The notes under the pieces were generated by a model. That model did not search any database, was not told where the DNA came from, and was given only the letters and a program-made list of their open reading frames with translations. 64,000 nt of DNA, taken from GCA-2687025 sp964473525 (lineage in GTDB: Bacteria > Poribacteria > WGA-4E > GCA-2687025). Each line of letters opens with the position of its first letter. Position 1 is the stretch's first letter. The stretch lies in the NCBI GenBank assembly GCA_964473525.1, contig CAYYPK010000016.1:81915-145914 (forward strand), given 5' to 3'. Positions 37,407 through 46,097 of the stretch are shown one piece after another. Made by a program: the position numbers and the translations under genes.

Positions 37407-38393
37407 GTGAGCAGCGAACCTACTGCCGTGCCCGGCGCCCGCGTGGCCATACCCGACACGTGGTGGGACGCCTGCCTGCCCGACCCCGCCGGCGACGAAG
37501 AGACGCGCGCCATTGATCGCATGATGGGCGAGATCGGCGACCTCCCAGACTGGGCGCTGCACGTCCGCGCCGACATGCCGAAGTGGGGGTTCGAGATGTG
37601 CGCGCACCGGTGGCTCGACGGCCTCGACCACGTCGTCGGCATGATCGCGAACGGCGCGCATGTCGCGAGCGAGGCGGGCCACTGCGGCGACGTCCCAGCC
37701 GCGGTCGCGCAGGCGGCGGAAGCGCGCGCCGACGCCGTCCAACGCTGGGTCGACAATGACGACGCGGGAGGCGATCCCGTCGCACGGCACACCCGAGACG
37801 TATTGGGAGACCGCGATCCCGCGAAGGTCGAGGCGGCGACATGCTTCGCGCAGCTCGTGCGCACCGGGTTCTTCCAGTGGGAGAAGCTCGACGACGTAGC
37901 AGCGCCATGGCGGGAACGTGCCGCCGACAACTCCCTGCTCGCCGCGGTCTTCGAGGGCGAGGGCCTGGACGGCCACCTGCACAACGACTGCGGCTACAAG
38001 GTGATCGACCGGCTAGACACGTTCGTGCGGCTGATCGGCCGCGACACGCGCGGGACGGACGAACGCCACGGCGCGTGCAATAGTCAGCTCCGATTCGTCT
38101 TCCGGGACGATCCAGAGCGGTACGAAGTCACGCGAGGGGTGCTCTGGGGGCTCTACGCCTATCTCGCGAGGCATGACGCGGAGTGGCTGCGCGGCGCCCA
38201 TCCCGAGGTCGCGGGAGCAGGCCTCGTTACGTTGCGTCGCCTTACCGACGCTGGCGACGCGACGCCAGTGAGACGCTGGCTGGCGGCATCCCTGCTGAAG
38301 ACAACGAAGCTATGGTGCGGGCGAGCCCTCGGCCGATGCGAGCCCGCGCAGGTACCCGCTACGGCGACGCGCCTGCCCGGCGTGCCAGCGTAG
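37407..38393 (+). CDS. Protein of unknown function
   Basis: 328 residues starting with GTG 37407 (AAAGGA upstream), no signal peptide or membrane helix. It is rich in Trp, His and Cys (DTWWDACLPDP; KWGFEMCAHRWLDGLDHVVG; EGLDGHLHNDCGYKVIDRLD). The second segment, with H-x-H-N-D-C, could be metal binding but I recognise no family. It lies between the two PspB-like mini-genes on the opposite strand. Base composition and codon use look like the neighbours. Confidence 0.65.
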   Translation: MSSEPTAVPGARVAIPDTWWDACLPDPAGDEETRAIDRMMGEIGDLPDWALHVRADMPKWGFEMCAHRWLDGLDHVVGMIANGAHVASEAGHCGDVPAAVAQAAEARADAVQRWVDNDDAGGDPVARHTRDVLGDRDPAKVEAATCFAQLVRTGFFQWEKLDDVAAPWRERAADNSLLAAVFEGEGLDGHLHNDCGYKVIDRLDTFVRLIGRDTRGTDERHGACNSQLRFVFRDDPERYEVTRGVLWGLYAYLARHDAEWLRGAHPEVAGAGLVTLRRLTDAGDATPVRRWLAASLLKTTKLWCGRALGRCEPAQVPATATRLPGVPA

Positions 38394-38406
38394 CCAGTCG
38401 TGGCGG

Positions 38407-38652
38407 TCACTCGTCGCCGTCGGCGGGCGGCAACGCGTCCCGTCGCATGTCCTCGAGCATGAGCGTGATGTCGGCGTAGTTCGCCTCCATCTGATGCTGC
38501 ATTCGCTCCATGTCCGCCCGGAGAGCCGCCAGCTCATCTTCCGAGCCCGTCACTGACTTCTTCTTCGCGTTCACGATCAGCCACGTAATGGCCACGGGCG
38601 ACCCGAAGACGCACAGAATCGCGATTACCGTGACAAGTCCCATCGGTCCCAT
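38407..38652 (-). CDS. PspB-like small membrane protein
   Basis: 81 residues. ATG at 38652 has GAGGGGG upstream; a second ATG at 38643 is possible. One membrane helix (MGLVTVIAILCVFGSPVAIT then WLIV), a basic stop-transfer (NAKKKS), then a coiled coil (DELAALRADMERMQHQMEAN) and YADITLMLEDMRRDALPPAD. The order is that of phage-shock protein B, a membrane-stress regulator, though sequence similarity is only architectural. A frameshifted paralogue is encoded at 37015-37261. Confidence 0.65.
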   Translation of the reverse strand: MGPMGLVTVIAILCVFGSPVAITWLIVNAKKKSVTGSEDELAALRADMERMQHQMEANYADITLMLEDMRRDALPPADGDE

Positions 38653-38780
38653 GTCCACCCCCTCGGCGCCGCTTTGATGACTGGCGCGGCCGACTGTCGC
38701 TCCGGGCGCACAGACACAGACGACAGCGGGCGCCCGATGGTTGACGCGCTGGTGATTCGCGCGGACGGGCCGCGTTGGTC

Positions 38781-39974
38781 TCACCGCGCGTAGATGGTGG
38801 TCTGCCCCGGTTGCAGCACGACCGGCTGTTCCACCTCTACACGACCGTCCGCTCCAGAGACGGTCAGGGTGGCCGCTCCGCCTGTCGCGGGCGCCACTAC
38901 GACGGCAACGCTTCGTTCGCGCGCGCGGATGCGGGCATCTAGCTGCGCGCCGCCCGCGCCCCGTATGGAGACGCGCTTCTGCGCGAACGCGACGGCGATG
39001 CAGTTCCGATTCCAGTTGTCCGCGGGCGCGCCACCGTAGTACACGGCGACCCACTCTCCGTCCTCGACGTAGGCCATCGGCGTGACCTGCCCGTACAGGT
39101 CGTACGGCTCGCCGCTGTTGCGGAAGAGGAAGCCCCGGTCCTCCCATGCGACGCCGTCGGCGCTCGTAAGCCAGCGGGTGCCCTGGCCGCTCTCCGCGAG
39201 CATGACATACTCCCCCGCGACCCGCGCCACGTCAATCGCTCCAGAGTGCATCACGAGCGGGTTCGACGGGTGCGGCGTCCACGTCACGCCGTCGGACGAG
39301 GTCGCCAGGCCTACGTGCCGCGCCGCGGGATCGCCGATGCGCGACGCGTCGTCTGGCAGCGAATTCGTGCCGTCGTACCACATTCGGAACTCGTCGGCCT
39401 CTCGTAGGAGGCTGGGCCGACCGACCTTGAAGCTGTCCCATGCGCCCGGTTCGCCCAGCCGTATGACAGTGCCGCGCCGCTCCCAACGTACGCCGTCAGC
39501 CGACGAGGCGAGGTGTATCTCGTCTTCCTCACCGCGGGGCGCGACGGAGAACGCCACGTACGCCGTGTCGCCAGCGTATGCGACCGAGGGGTCGTTGACG
39601 TGGTTTTCGTTGTCGACGTCTATGACCGGGTTGGCAGGGCTACGCCGCCAACTGAGCCCGTCGTCGGACTCCGCGAGCAGAACGCGGTCGTGTCCGTCGC
39701 GTCCCTGGCCGCCGTACCACATGCGGTAGACGTCGCCGTCTCGGTGGACATCTGGAGCGTAGACGTTCCCTTCGCCGGCCTGGAGTTCGTACTCCTCTTC
39801 GCCCACCAGGATAGGGTTGCCGTCGTAGAAGCGCCACTCGCGATGCGCCTCGGCGGGCAGCGGCCCGGCCGCGACCCCATGCACGACGAAGACGGCGTCC
39901 GACGCGGCGGCCGCGTGGATGAGAGAAACACACAGCGTGAACATGCAGACTCCCAGGACGTGTCGCGAAGTCAT
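38781..39974 (-). CDS. Secreted GH43/GH32-like five-bladed beta-propeller protein
   Basis: 397 residues with a signal peptide (VLGVCMFTLCVSLIHAAAAS). Propeller features repeat: GNVYAPDVHRDGDVYRMWYG, LLAESDDGLSWRR, HVNDPSVAYAGDTAYVAFSV, FRMWYDG, GLATSSDGVTWTPHPSNPLV. The early Asp and the DPSV segment suit inverting glycosidases of clans F/J, but catalytic residues are not certain; sialidase-like or non-catalytic roles are possible. A small beta-sandwich ends the protein. Its ATG overlaps the TGA of the P1 peptidase gene (ATGA), so the two are coupled. Confidence 0.68.
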   Translation of the reverse strand: MTSRHVLGVCMFTLCVSLIHAAAASDAVFVVHGVAAGPLPAEAHREWRFYDGNPILVGEEEYELQAGEGNVYAPDVHRDGDVYRMWYGGQGRDGHDRVLLAESDDGLSWRRSPANPVIDVDNENHVNDPSVAYAGDTAYVAFSVAPRGEEDEIHLASSADGVRWERRGTVIRLGEPGAWDSFKVGRPSLLREADEFRMWYDGTNSLPDDASRIGDPAARHVGLATSSDGVTWTPHPSNPLVMHSGAIDVARVAGEYVMLAESGQGTRWLTSADGVAWEDRGFLFRNSGEPYDLYGQVTPMAYVEDGEWVAVYYGGAPADNWNRNCIAVAFAQKRVSIRGAGGAQLDARIRARERSVAVVVAPATGGAATLTVSGADGRVEVEQPVVLQPGQTTIYAR

Positions 39975-41065
39975 ATGCGGCCGTGCCGCGCGAGTAGTTC
40001 GCGAACGCTGCCCAGCGGTAGGCCCGCCAGCGTGTTGCCGTCTCGCCCCACCATGGTGTCCGAAGCGAACGCTGAATTGAGGGTGGCTTCCTCGACGGCG
40101 TCCGCGGTCGCGGCGAAGAGCGGGTCCAGCAGCTGCTCGCGCCGCGAGACGGCGGCGACAACGGCTGCGTCGTTGGCGGCGAGGGAGGCCCTGTACGTCG
40201 TCGAGAACGCGATGAAGTAGTCGCCGCTGCCGTGTCCTCCCGACGAACCAGCGCGCGCGAGGCCGAACGAGCCACGCTTGGCAACACGGTAGAGCTGGCG
40301 CGACGTGAGCGGCGCGTCCGTCGCGATGACCACCATGATGGAGCCTGGGTCCTGGTCTGCCGCAGCCTCTTGAGCAAGAAGGCGGCCGACCGGCACGCCG
40401 TCCACGACGAGGTCGCCGCCGAAGTTGCTTTGCACGAGCGCGCCGACGGTGTGTGACGCGTCCCCCACGCGGATAGCGCGCGATGAGACGCCGATTCCTC
40501 CCTTGTACCCGCAGCAGGATGTGCCCGTGCCAGCGCCGACGGACCCCTCGGCGACAGGGCCGGCTGACGCGGTCTCGATCGCCGCGACGACGTGCTCCTC
40601 GCGTACGTGCAGACCGGCGGCGTCGTTCAGCCCGCCGTCGTACGTCTCGCCGACCGTGGGGCTGAACCAGCGCGGGTTCTCTCCCTCGTTGAACGCCGTG
40701 CGGAACATATACCGTGTGACGGCGTCGTACGCCGCGCCGACGCTGAACGTGTTCGTGAGGACAACCGGTGTCTCAATCTGCCCGAACTCGTCGATGAGGG
40801 AGAGACCGGCGGTCGTCCCGGCGCCGTTGAACACGTAGTGCGCTGCCTCGACCGGCTCGCGGATGAGGTTCCCCGGGTGCGGCAAGACCGCCGTGACGCC
40901 CGTGCGCACGGGGCCGCTGCCAATGACGAGCGGGCCGTCACCCTCTATGAGCGTAGTGTGCCCAACGCGGACGCCGGGCACGTCCGTGATGGCGTTGTGC
41001 TCGCCCGTGTCGTGCGACCCGATGCGCACGCCCATCTCGCGGGCGCGCGGGCGGTGCTCCGGCAT
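39971..41065 (-). CDS. P1-family (DmpA-like) aminopeptidase
   Basis: 364 residues. Family S58/P1 marks are present: ITDVPGVRVGHTTL near the start, GAGTTAGLSLIDEFGQIETP, GAGTGTSCCGYKGGIGVSSR, and SSGGHGSGDYFIAFSTTYR in the C-terminal part, the region where these Ntn-type enzymes cleave themselves to expose a catalytic Ser. They remove N-terminal residues, often D-amino acids or beta-amino acids. There is no signal peptide. ATG at 41065 has GGGAGG about 9 nt upstream. It lies 62 bp after the C-type-lectin gene. Confidence 0.88.
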   Translation of the reverse strand: MPEHRPRAREMGVRIGSHDTGEHNAITDVPGVRVGHTTLIEGDGPLVIGSGPVRTGVTAVLPHPGNLIREPVEAAHYVFNGAGTTAGLSLIDEFGQIETPVVLTNTFSVGAAYDAVTRYMFRTAFNEGENPRWFSPTVGETYDGGLNDAAGLHVREEHVVAAIETASAGPVAEGSVGAGTGTSCCGYKGGIGVSSRAIRVGDASHTVGALVQSNFGGDLVVDGVPVGRLLAQEAAADQDPGSIMVVIATDAPLTSRQLYRVAKRGSFGLARAGSSGGHGSGDYFIAFSTTYRASLAANDAAVVAAVSRREQLLDPLFAATADAVEEATLNSAFASDTMVGRDGNTLAGLPLGSVRELLARHGRI

Positions 41066-41127
41066 ATGCTTGCGCCTCCCGTTCGCATCGTATCAGGCGG
41101 GGGAGGCGCGCACACGCCCGTAGGCGT

Positions 41128-42813
41128 CTACTCGGCGGGTGTGTAGGACACGAGGAGCCAGTCGGTCTGAAGCTGGTCGCCTTCGCCGTGGCCGTCGGCC
41201 GACGACATGCGGACGAGTCCTACGCCAGGCGCGTAGTGGAAGTAGCCCGACTCGTCGCCTGCGATGACCAGCCGCACCGCCGTGCAGTCCTCGTATGTTC
41301 CGCTCGGCGTGTCCACTACGCCCGCGGTGTCGACGACCTCGAAGCGCATCACGGCGTCGCTCCCGCCGTCGCCGTCGTCGACGCGCACGTCCCACGCCAG
41401 ATCACGTCCGTTGGGCAACCAGGGGACGACGAGGTCGGGCAGTTCGTCGGGGTACATGACCGATAGTCCGCCACCGTCGCCGTAGGACATCCGCGCGGCC
41501 ATTCTGAAGACGCCTATGTCGACGGTGTACGACACGCGCCCGTCGGCGTCCTCGCTCGCCTCCGTGACGGTCACCGTGCCGGTGTCGCCGGACACCTGGT
41601 CCTCATACGTCCAGACGGACCCGACGGCGAGGGGCATCAGCTCGCGCGCGTCCAATGCTACGGACTCGCTGGTTTCAGCGACGGAGTCGGGCCGCGCCTC
41701 CCGCTCAACGACGGCCGCGCCGCCCGAGAGCGTCATCTCGTCCTGCTCGTCGTTCCACTCGCCCGAGCCGCCGTGCATGACGGCGTAGTGCTCGAGGAAG
41801 GCGCCGTTGTTGGGCTCGCCAGCTCGCCACCTCGTGTAGACCAACGGCTCCCCTGTAACCCACCGCCACGAGCCCTCCTCGTCGGCGTCGGACAGGCCGA
41901 TGTACGCCTGCACACCGCTATGGATGACGCCTGCGACCCAGCGCCTTTCCGCGTCGCTGGTGATCGTGGCCAGGTGACCACCCAACGCGGCCGCGCTCCC
42001 CATGGCGTCGTCCCACGAGCGCGCCGTGATGACGCGGTACTCGTGGCCGTTCTCAGGATTCAGCCGCCACTCTGAGCCGTCTATTGGCCAGTGCGGGGTT
42101 GCCGCTAGCGTCACAACCAACGGGCCTCGGCTTGGGGCGTTGTCGACAAAGCGCAGCCGCATGGACGCCGACTGCCCGTCGTGTGTAACGGTCAGTGTGC
42201 CGTCTGCGGGGTCTCGTCTCGTGAAACCGCATCGGCCCCGCTCGTTGGTAGTCAGGCCGCGGGAAGAACTCCCGTTGGCGTCGACGACCTTGTACGACAC
42301 CTTGGCACTGCTCGCCTCCGATCCGTCGGCGCGCGTCACGCGGATGTCTACGCGCTCACCGGTCGCGACGACTGTGACGGCGACAACCGTCACGTCGACG
42401 TCCGTGACGACGCCATCAAGGCCGAGCGCGAGGGGTCCGCCGTCGAGAACCACGGGAACGCCTCGGATGCGCACGCCGACGATATCGTATCGCGTGCCAG
42501 CGCGTAGCCGCGTGTGCGCGATGGCTAGCTCGTAGGTTGCGTCGGCCAGTCCCGCCACCGTGTATCGGCCGTCGGAATTGGATGTGATTTCGTGGGCCGT
42601 GTCGGTCGTCAGAAGGCGCTCGCCGGTCGGGGCCATCGGGGCCGTGCGAACCGCCAACGGCACTCCTTCGAGCGGCGCGCCGAACACGTCGACGACACGG
42701 CCGGTCAGACCCGCCGCCGAGGCGTGGGTCGCCAGCGATGCCGCGACAGCAGAAAGCACTCCCAACGCCAGTCGGCCGGAACCAGTCCTCGTGCGGTGCG
42801 AAAGCCAATCCAT
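41128..42813 (-). CDS. Exported C-type-lectin-domain protein with N-terminal CarboxypepD-reg-like domain
   Basis: 561 residues. The signal peptide (RLALGVLSAVAASLATHASA) is followed by a carboxypeptidase-regulatory-like beta-sandwich (LTGRVVDVFGAPLEGVPLAV; ITSNSDGRYTVAGLADATYE), a second Ig-like part, then a C-type lectin domain (~255-375): ITARSWDDAMGSAAALGGHL, GLSDADEEGSWRWVTGEP, EPNN (~332) and EWND (~352), the calcium and sugar ligands of mannose-type lectins. The C-terminal ~180 residues are another beta-domain (GSVWTYEDQVSGDTGTVTVT). Likely a cell-surface glycan-binding protein. ATG at 42813. Confidence 0.82.
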   Translation of the reverse strand: MDWLSHRTRTGSGRLALGVLSAVAASLATHASAAGLTGRVVDVFGAPLEGVPLAVRTAPMAPTGERLLTTDTAHEITSNSDGRYTVAGLADATYELAIAHTRLRAGTRYDIVGVRIRGVPVVLDGGPLALGLDGVVTDVDVTVVAVTVVATGERVDIRVTRADGSEASSAKVSYKVVDANGSSSRGLTTNERGRCGFTRRDPADGTLTVTHDGQSASMRLRFVDNAPSRGPLVVTLAATPHWPIDGSEWRLNPENGHEYRVITARSWDDAMGSAAALGGHLATITSDAERRWVAGVIHSGVQAYIGLSDADEEGSWRWVTGEPLVYTRWRAGEPNNGAFLEHYAVMHGGSGEWNDEQDEMTLSGGAAVVEREARPDSVAETSESVALDARELMPLAVGSVWTYEDQVSGDTGTVTVTEASEDADGRVSYTVDIGVFRMAARMSYGDGGGLSVMYPDELPDLVVPWLPNGRDLAWDVRVDDGDGGSDAVMRFEVVDTAGVVDTPSGTYEDCTAVRLVIAGDESGYFHYAPGVGLVRMSSADGHGEGDQLQTDWLLVSYTPAE

Positions 42814-43041
42814 CGCTATTCTGCCCTGTCCTCGAGCATGACGCGCGCTAGGCCGGTGCACCTGCGACGGCCGTCTGTACGGCGCGATCAGGCCACGGAG
42901 CGGTCGCCAGTGCACGTACCCGGGCGCTACAAGCTATGTCCTGGGGCAGCCGCGACGGGGAGCTCGTCATCCGCGTCGTACGTGCCCCCTTGCGATTTCG
43001 TCTGCGCCCCGGCGCAGCCTTAGGTCGCATGGCGGCAGTGC

Positions 43042-43911
43042 CTACGCGCCAGACTCGCGGCTCCGCGCCTCCTCCGTATGTCCGTCCACGCGCGGACGTG
43101 TCCTCCAGTCCAACGCTAGCGTCGCAATCATCAGCATCATCGCCACAACATGGAACATCCAGCCCGGCCCGTCTCGGAAGAACGAGAGCATGCCTCGCGC
43201 GGACTCTACGTGAACACCCATCTGAGGCAGCACCGTCGATGACAGCCACGCGCCCAGGATCGTGGCGAAAGCACGGAAGTAGCGCCGGCGTGGGTTGAGC
43301 AGCAGGACCGCCGTGAACACGGCAAGTCCCACGATCAACGAAGCGCGCAGGACACCGGCGCCCACCAGTACGAACACGGGCGGGATCGCGGCCGCACCTA
43401 TCCCGCACATTGCGGCCACCAGCGGCCACGGCAGGGCGCGTCCGCCGGACGGACGCGGGATCAGTGCCTGTTCGCCGTCGTCTTCGCCATGCTCACGCGC
43501 GCAGTCGCATTGGAGGTATTGGCCCAACGTCCCAGTCGGGTTCTGGATCAGTTCGCGCTTCTCGACGAACGCATCGAACCGTCCAGAGGAGCGAAGCCCC
43601 TGGTCCGCGGGGAGAAACTGCGACATACCAATCATGCGCGTCTCTGGTGACACCTGCGCGATCTGCTCGGCGAGTTGGTACCCCACATAGGCCTCGGCGG
43701 GAGTTCCGTCCTCGAGTGGCAAGTAGATGTCGATCATCGCGTATGCGTAAACGGACTCCGTGTCGCGGATGAGGTCAAGCGCCGACGCTGAGCTGCTGGC
43801 TACTGCCACCGACCACTCGAGCGCCTCCATGTGCGAAACGACGAGCCTGGACAGCGCGGAGTCATCCTCCACGAGGAGCAGCGACCGGTCAGGCAACGCC
43901 TTTGCTGGCAT
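43042..43911 (-). CDS. Receiver domain fused to a C-terminal multi-helix membrane domain
   Basis: 289 residues. Residues ~8-130 are a receiver: acidic D16/D17 (LLLVEDDSAL), phosphoacceptor D61 (YAMIDIYLPLEDG), GMSQF switch and VEKREL lysine. A Cys pair (CDCAREHG) and linker follow, then about four membrane helices (WPLVAAMCGIGAAAIPPVFV; ASLIVGLAVFTAVLLL; FATILGAWLSSTVLPQM; MFHVVAMMLMIATLALDW). A receiver joined to a membrane domain is unusual; the output may be a conformational signal to the membrane. It starts directly after the stop of the histidine kinase (TAA then ATG). Confidence 0.8.
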   Translation of the reverse strand: MPAKALPDRSLLLVEDDSALSRLVVSHMEALEWSVAVASSSASALDLIRDTESVYAYAMIDIYLPLEDGTPAEAYVGYQLAEQIAQVSPETRMIGMSQFLPADQGLRSSGRFDAFVEKRELIQNPTGTLGQYLQCDCAREHGEDDGEQALIPRPSGGRALPWPLVAAMCGIGAAAIPPVFVLVGAGVLRASLIVGLAVFTAVLLLNPRRRYFRAFATILGAWLSSTVLPQMGVHVESARGMLSFFRDGPGWMFHVVAMMLMIATLALDWRTRPRVDGHTEEARSRESGA

Positions 43912-44664
43912 TTAGAGATCACTCAGGGGGAGCACCGCGCTGAAAACGGTACCTGTTAGCTGCGGTGGCGGGACGTCGCACAGCAGCTCGCCACCCACGC
44001 GTCGGGCGAGAGATCTGGCGATCGTCAGTCCGACGCCGTGTCGGCCCGCCTTGGTGGTGTAGCCGAGCTCGAATAGCCTCTCTGGGTTCTCGTTGATAGG
44101 CCCTCGACCATCGTCCTGCACGACGAGCCGGACCCCGTTTCGCACGGGAATCCCTCGGATTGCGGCGTCCGCACGGTTGTCCGTTGATACGCTGACGTGG
44201 GACGCCCCGGCTTCCACAGCGTTCATGAGCAGGGCGGACACGACCTGCCGCAATTCGGCCGGCGCGAGGCGCACCGTGTCCCGCCCTGCGTTCAGGGCGA
44301 GTCCGACGGTGCAGCCCTCGGAGCCCTGCCCCCTGACGTGCGCTTGGACGACCTTGGCCACTTCCTCGTTCACTCGGGACGAGTGATCCTCCTCACCTTT
44401 TACATGCAGAGCCCTTGCCACACGTAGACGGTCGGACAACACCTGGAGTTCGGCGGCCGCCTCCCCAAAGAACGCGAGCGCCCGCCGGAGCCCCTCCTGG
44501 CTTGGGTCGCGCGTGAGACCGTCGACCTTCCACTGGCAACGGCTTAGCACGTGGCGCATGTCATGAGCGACGTGGCTGAGGAGTTGCCCAGCCGCGACCA
44601 CTGAGCTCTCGCGAGGGGCTACCGGGCGGTGTGCGTCCTCCGGGGCGTGTGCGTCATCTCGCAT
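43912..44664 (-). CDS. Soluble histidine kinase
   Basis: 250 residues without a sensor or membrane part. The dimerisation helix holds the likely phospho-His in LLSHVAHDMRHVLSR (H34 the best candidate). The ATPase domain is complete: N box LLMNAVEAGA, G1 VVQDDGRGPI, F box LFELGYTTKAG and G2 HGVGLTIARSLARRVGGEL. It forms a two-gene operon with the membrane-bound receiver at 43042-43911, its presumed partner. An extended -10 promoter lies ~215 bp upstream. The input signal is unknown. Confidence 0.88.
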   Translation of the reverse strand: MRDDAHAPEDAHRPVAPRESSVVAAGQLLSHVAHDMRHVLSRCQWKVDGLTRDPSQEGLRRALAFFGEAAAELQVLSDRLRVARALHVKGEEDHSSRVNEEVAKVVQAHVRGQGSEGCTVGLALNAGRDTVRLAPAELRQVVSALLMNAVEAGASHVSVSTDNRADAAIRGIPVRNGVRLVVQDDGRGPINENPERLFELGYTTKAGRHGVGLTIARSLARRVGGELLCDVPPPQLTGTVFSAVLPLSDL

Positions 44665-44877
44665 GCATGTCTCCCACGGCGGCTGGGTGGATCGGTCGTA
44701 CGTCTAGGTGGCGTGCTACGCGGCCCATTTGCGTCTACAGTCGTGTGCCGACACGTCGACGCCGCTTGCGACACCGCAGAGCATTCGCGACTCCAGGCCA
44801 CCAGGTCGAACGGGCGTTGTCATGGACCACCCGCCCACCGCTGCTGTCCTCGTACGTCGGCGAAGACCGCAACGTCC

Positions 44878-44886
44878 ATTATAACA
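44878..44886 (-). promoter_or_regulatory. Extended -10 promoter upstream of the kinase/receiver operon
   Basis: On the minus strand TGTTATAAT gives a perfect TATAAT with the TGn extension; no good -35 is present, as expected for extended -10 promoters. The start of transcription would be near 44871, leaving a leader of about 205 nt before the kinase ATG. It sits in a 286-bp gap that otherwise holds nothing I recognise. Confidence 0.5.
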
Positions 44887-44950
44887 TTGGCACGCGATAT
44901 ATGCACGGGGCGGGCGTCCAGAGATGTACCTTCCGCAGGCAGCGTTGACC

Positions 44951-46009
44951 TTACTCAAGCGACTCCCGGGTTCCGTCCTCAGCGGATCGGTAGGCAGCGT
45001 CCAGCAACTCGAGCACGCGGACGCCGTCGCGCAGGCTGCTCGGCGGCTCGCCCTCGCCGAGCGATGCGCGAATGAACTGTCGCACGAACTCCTCGCCGTA
45101 TACACCGCCATAGGCTGGGCTGGCGGCGACCTCGAAGTCGATCTCGCGACGCGGCGCGCCCGCCCAGGAGGGGTGCGCGCTCTCGACGTGCAGCTTCGTC
45201 GAGCCGACGGGATCCCACCACAGCCGCCCCTTCGTGCCGTAGATGCCGATGTGCGTGTCGTACGCGCCGGACATGTATCCACCGGGGCTGAGCGCCAGCA
45301 GGTAGCCCGCCGTCATCGTCGCGAGCGCGCCGCGCCGGAAGCGCATGCTCAGCATGGCGACGTCCTCGACGTCGATGTCCTCGCCCGCCAGGTTCTCCGC
45401 GTGCGCCGAGACGCTCGCGTAGTCGTCGTCGAGCACGTAGGCGAGCAGGTCGAGATAGTGGCAGCCCAGCCACGAAAGTATCCCACCACCCGCCTGATCC
45501 TCGTTGAAGAGCCAGTGCGTCGGGTCGCGGAACCGTACCTGTGACGTCACCATCCGCGCCTCGGCGGCGATGGGCGTACCAAGCACGCCGTCGGTGATGA
45601 GCTGCCGCGCGGCGACGGTGATGGGGTGCAGCCGCGCCTGGTACACGACCGTCAGCGTGACGCCGCTCTCTTCGACCGCCATGCGCGCGGATTCGAACGC
45701 CGGCGCGCTCACGGCGAGGGGCTTCTCCGCGATCATGTGCTTGCCCGCGCGGGCGCATGCCTCGATAACGCCGGGGGCTCTGTCGTTGCGCGCGCAGACG
45801 AAGACGTGCGTCGCGTCGGAGTCGAGCGCGTCTTGCAGGCGTGTGACGACGGCGCCGACCTTCTCTTCGTCCGCGTAGCTGGCGCCGACATCCTCGTCAG
45901 CGTCCGCCACCGTGATGGACGCCACCTCGGGAAGCTGCTGCAACGTCTTGAGGTGCGCGCGCGAGTGCGGATGCGCGCCGCCGATCAGAGCGAAGTGTAT
46001 GTCCGTCAT
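44951..46009 (-). CDS. Gfo/Idh/MocA-family NAD(P)-dependent oxidoreductase
   Basis: 352 residues. N-terminal Rossmann domain (IHFALIGGAHPHSRAHLKTL), the family EKP motif (KHMIAEKPLAVS), and the C-terminal substrate domain with GGGILSWLGCHYLDLLAYVL, whose His is the usual catalytic one. These enzymes act on sugars, inositols or their acids. The glycine motif is GGAHPH rather than the common GxGxxG, seen in some family members. Genes for a sugar-isomerase-like protein follow 2 kb away on the same strand. Substrate unknown. Confidence 0.86.
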   Translation of the reverse strand: MTDIHFALIGGAHPHSRAHLKTLQQLPEVASITVADADEDVGASYADEEKVGAVVTRLQDALDSDATHVFVCARNDRAPGVIEACARAGKHMIAEKPLAVSAPAFESARMAVEESGVTLTVVYQARLHPITVAARQLITDGVLGTPIAAEARMVTSQVRFRDPTHWLFNEDQAGGGILSWLGCHYLDLLAYVLDDDYASVSAHAENLAGEDIDVEDVAMLSMRFRRGALATMTAGYLLALSPGGYMSGAYDTHIGIYGTKGRLWWDPVGSTKLHVESAHPSWAGAPRREIDFEVAASPAYGGVYGEEFVRQFIRASLGEGEPPSSLRDGVRVLELLDAAYRSAEDGTRESLE

Positions 46010-46097
46010 CGTCGGCTCCCAGCGCGGTCGGGGCTGTCTCGAAGGCTTGCGAACGTGTCGACGCCGTCAGTCTTGCAGAACGCGTCGGCGACCTGGG

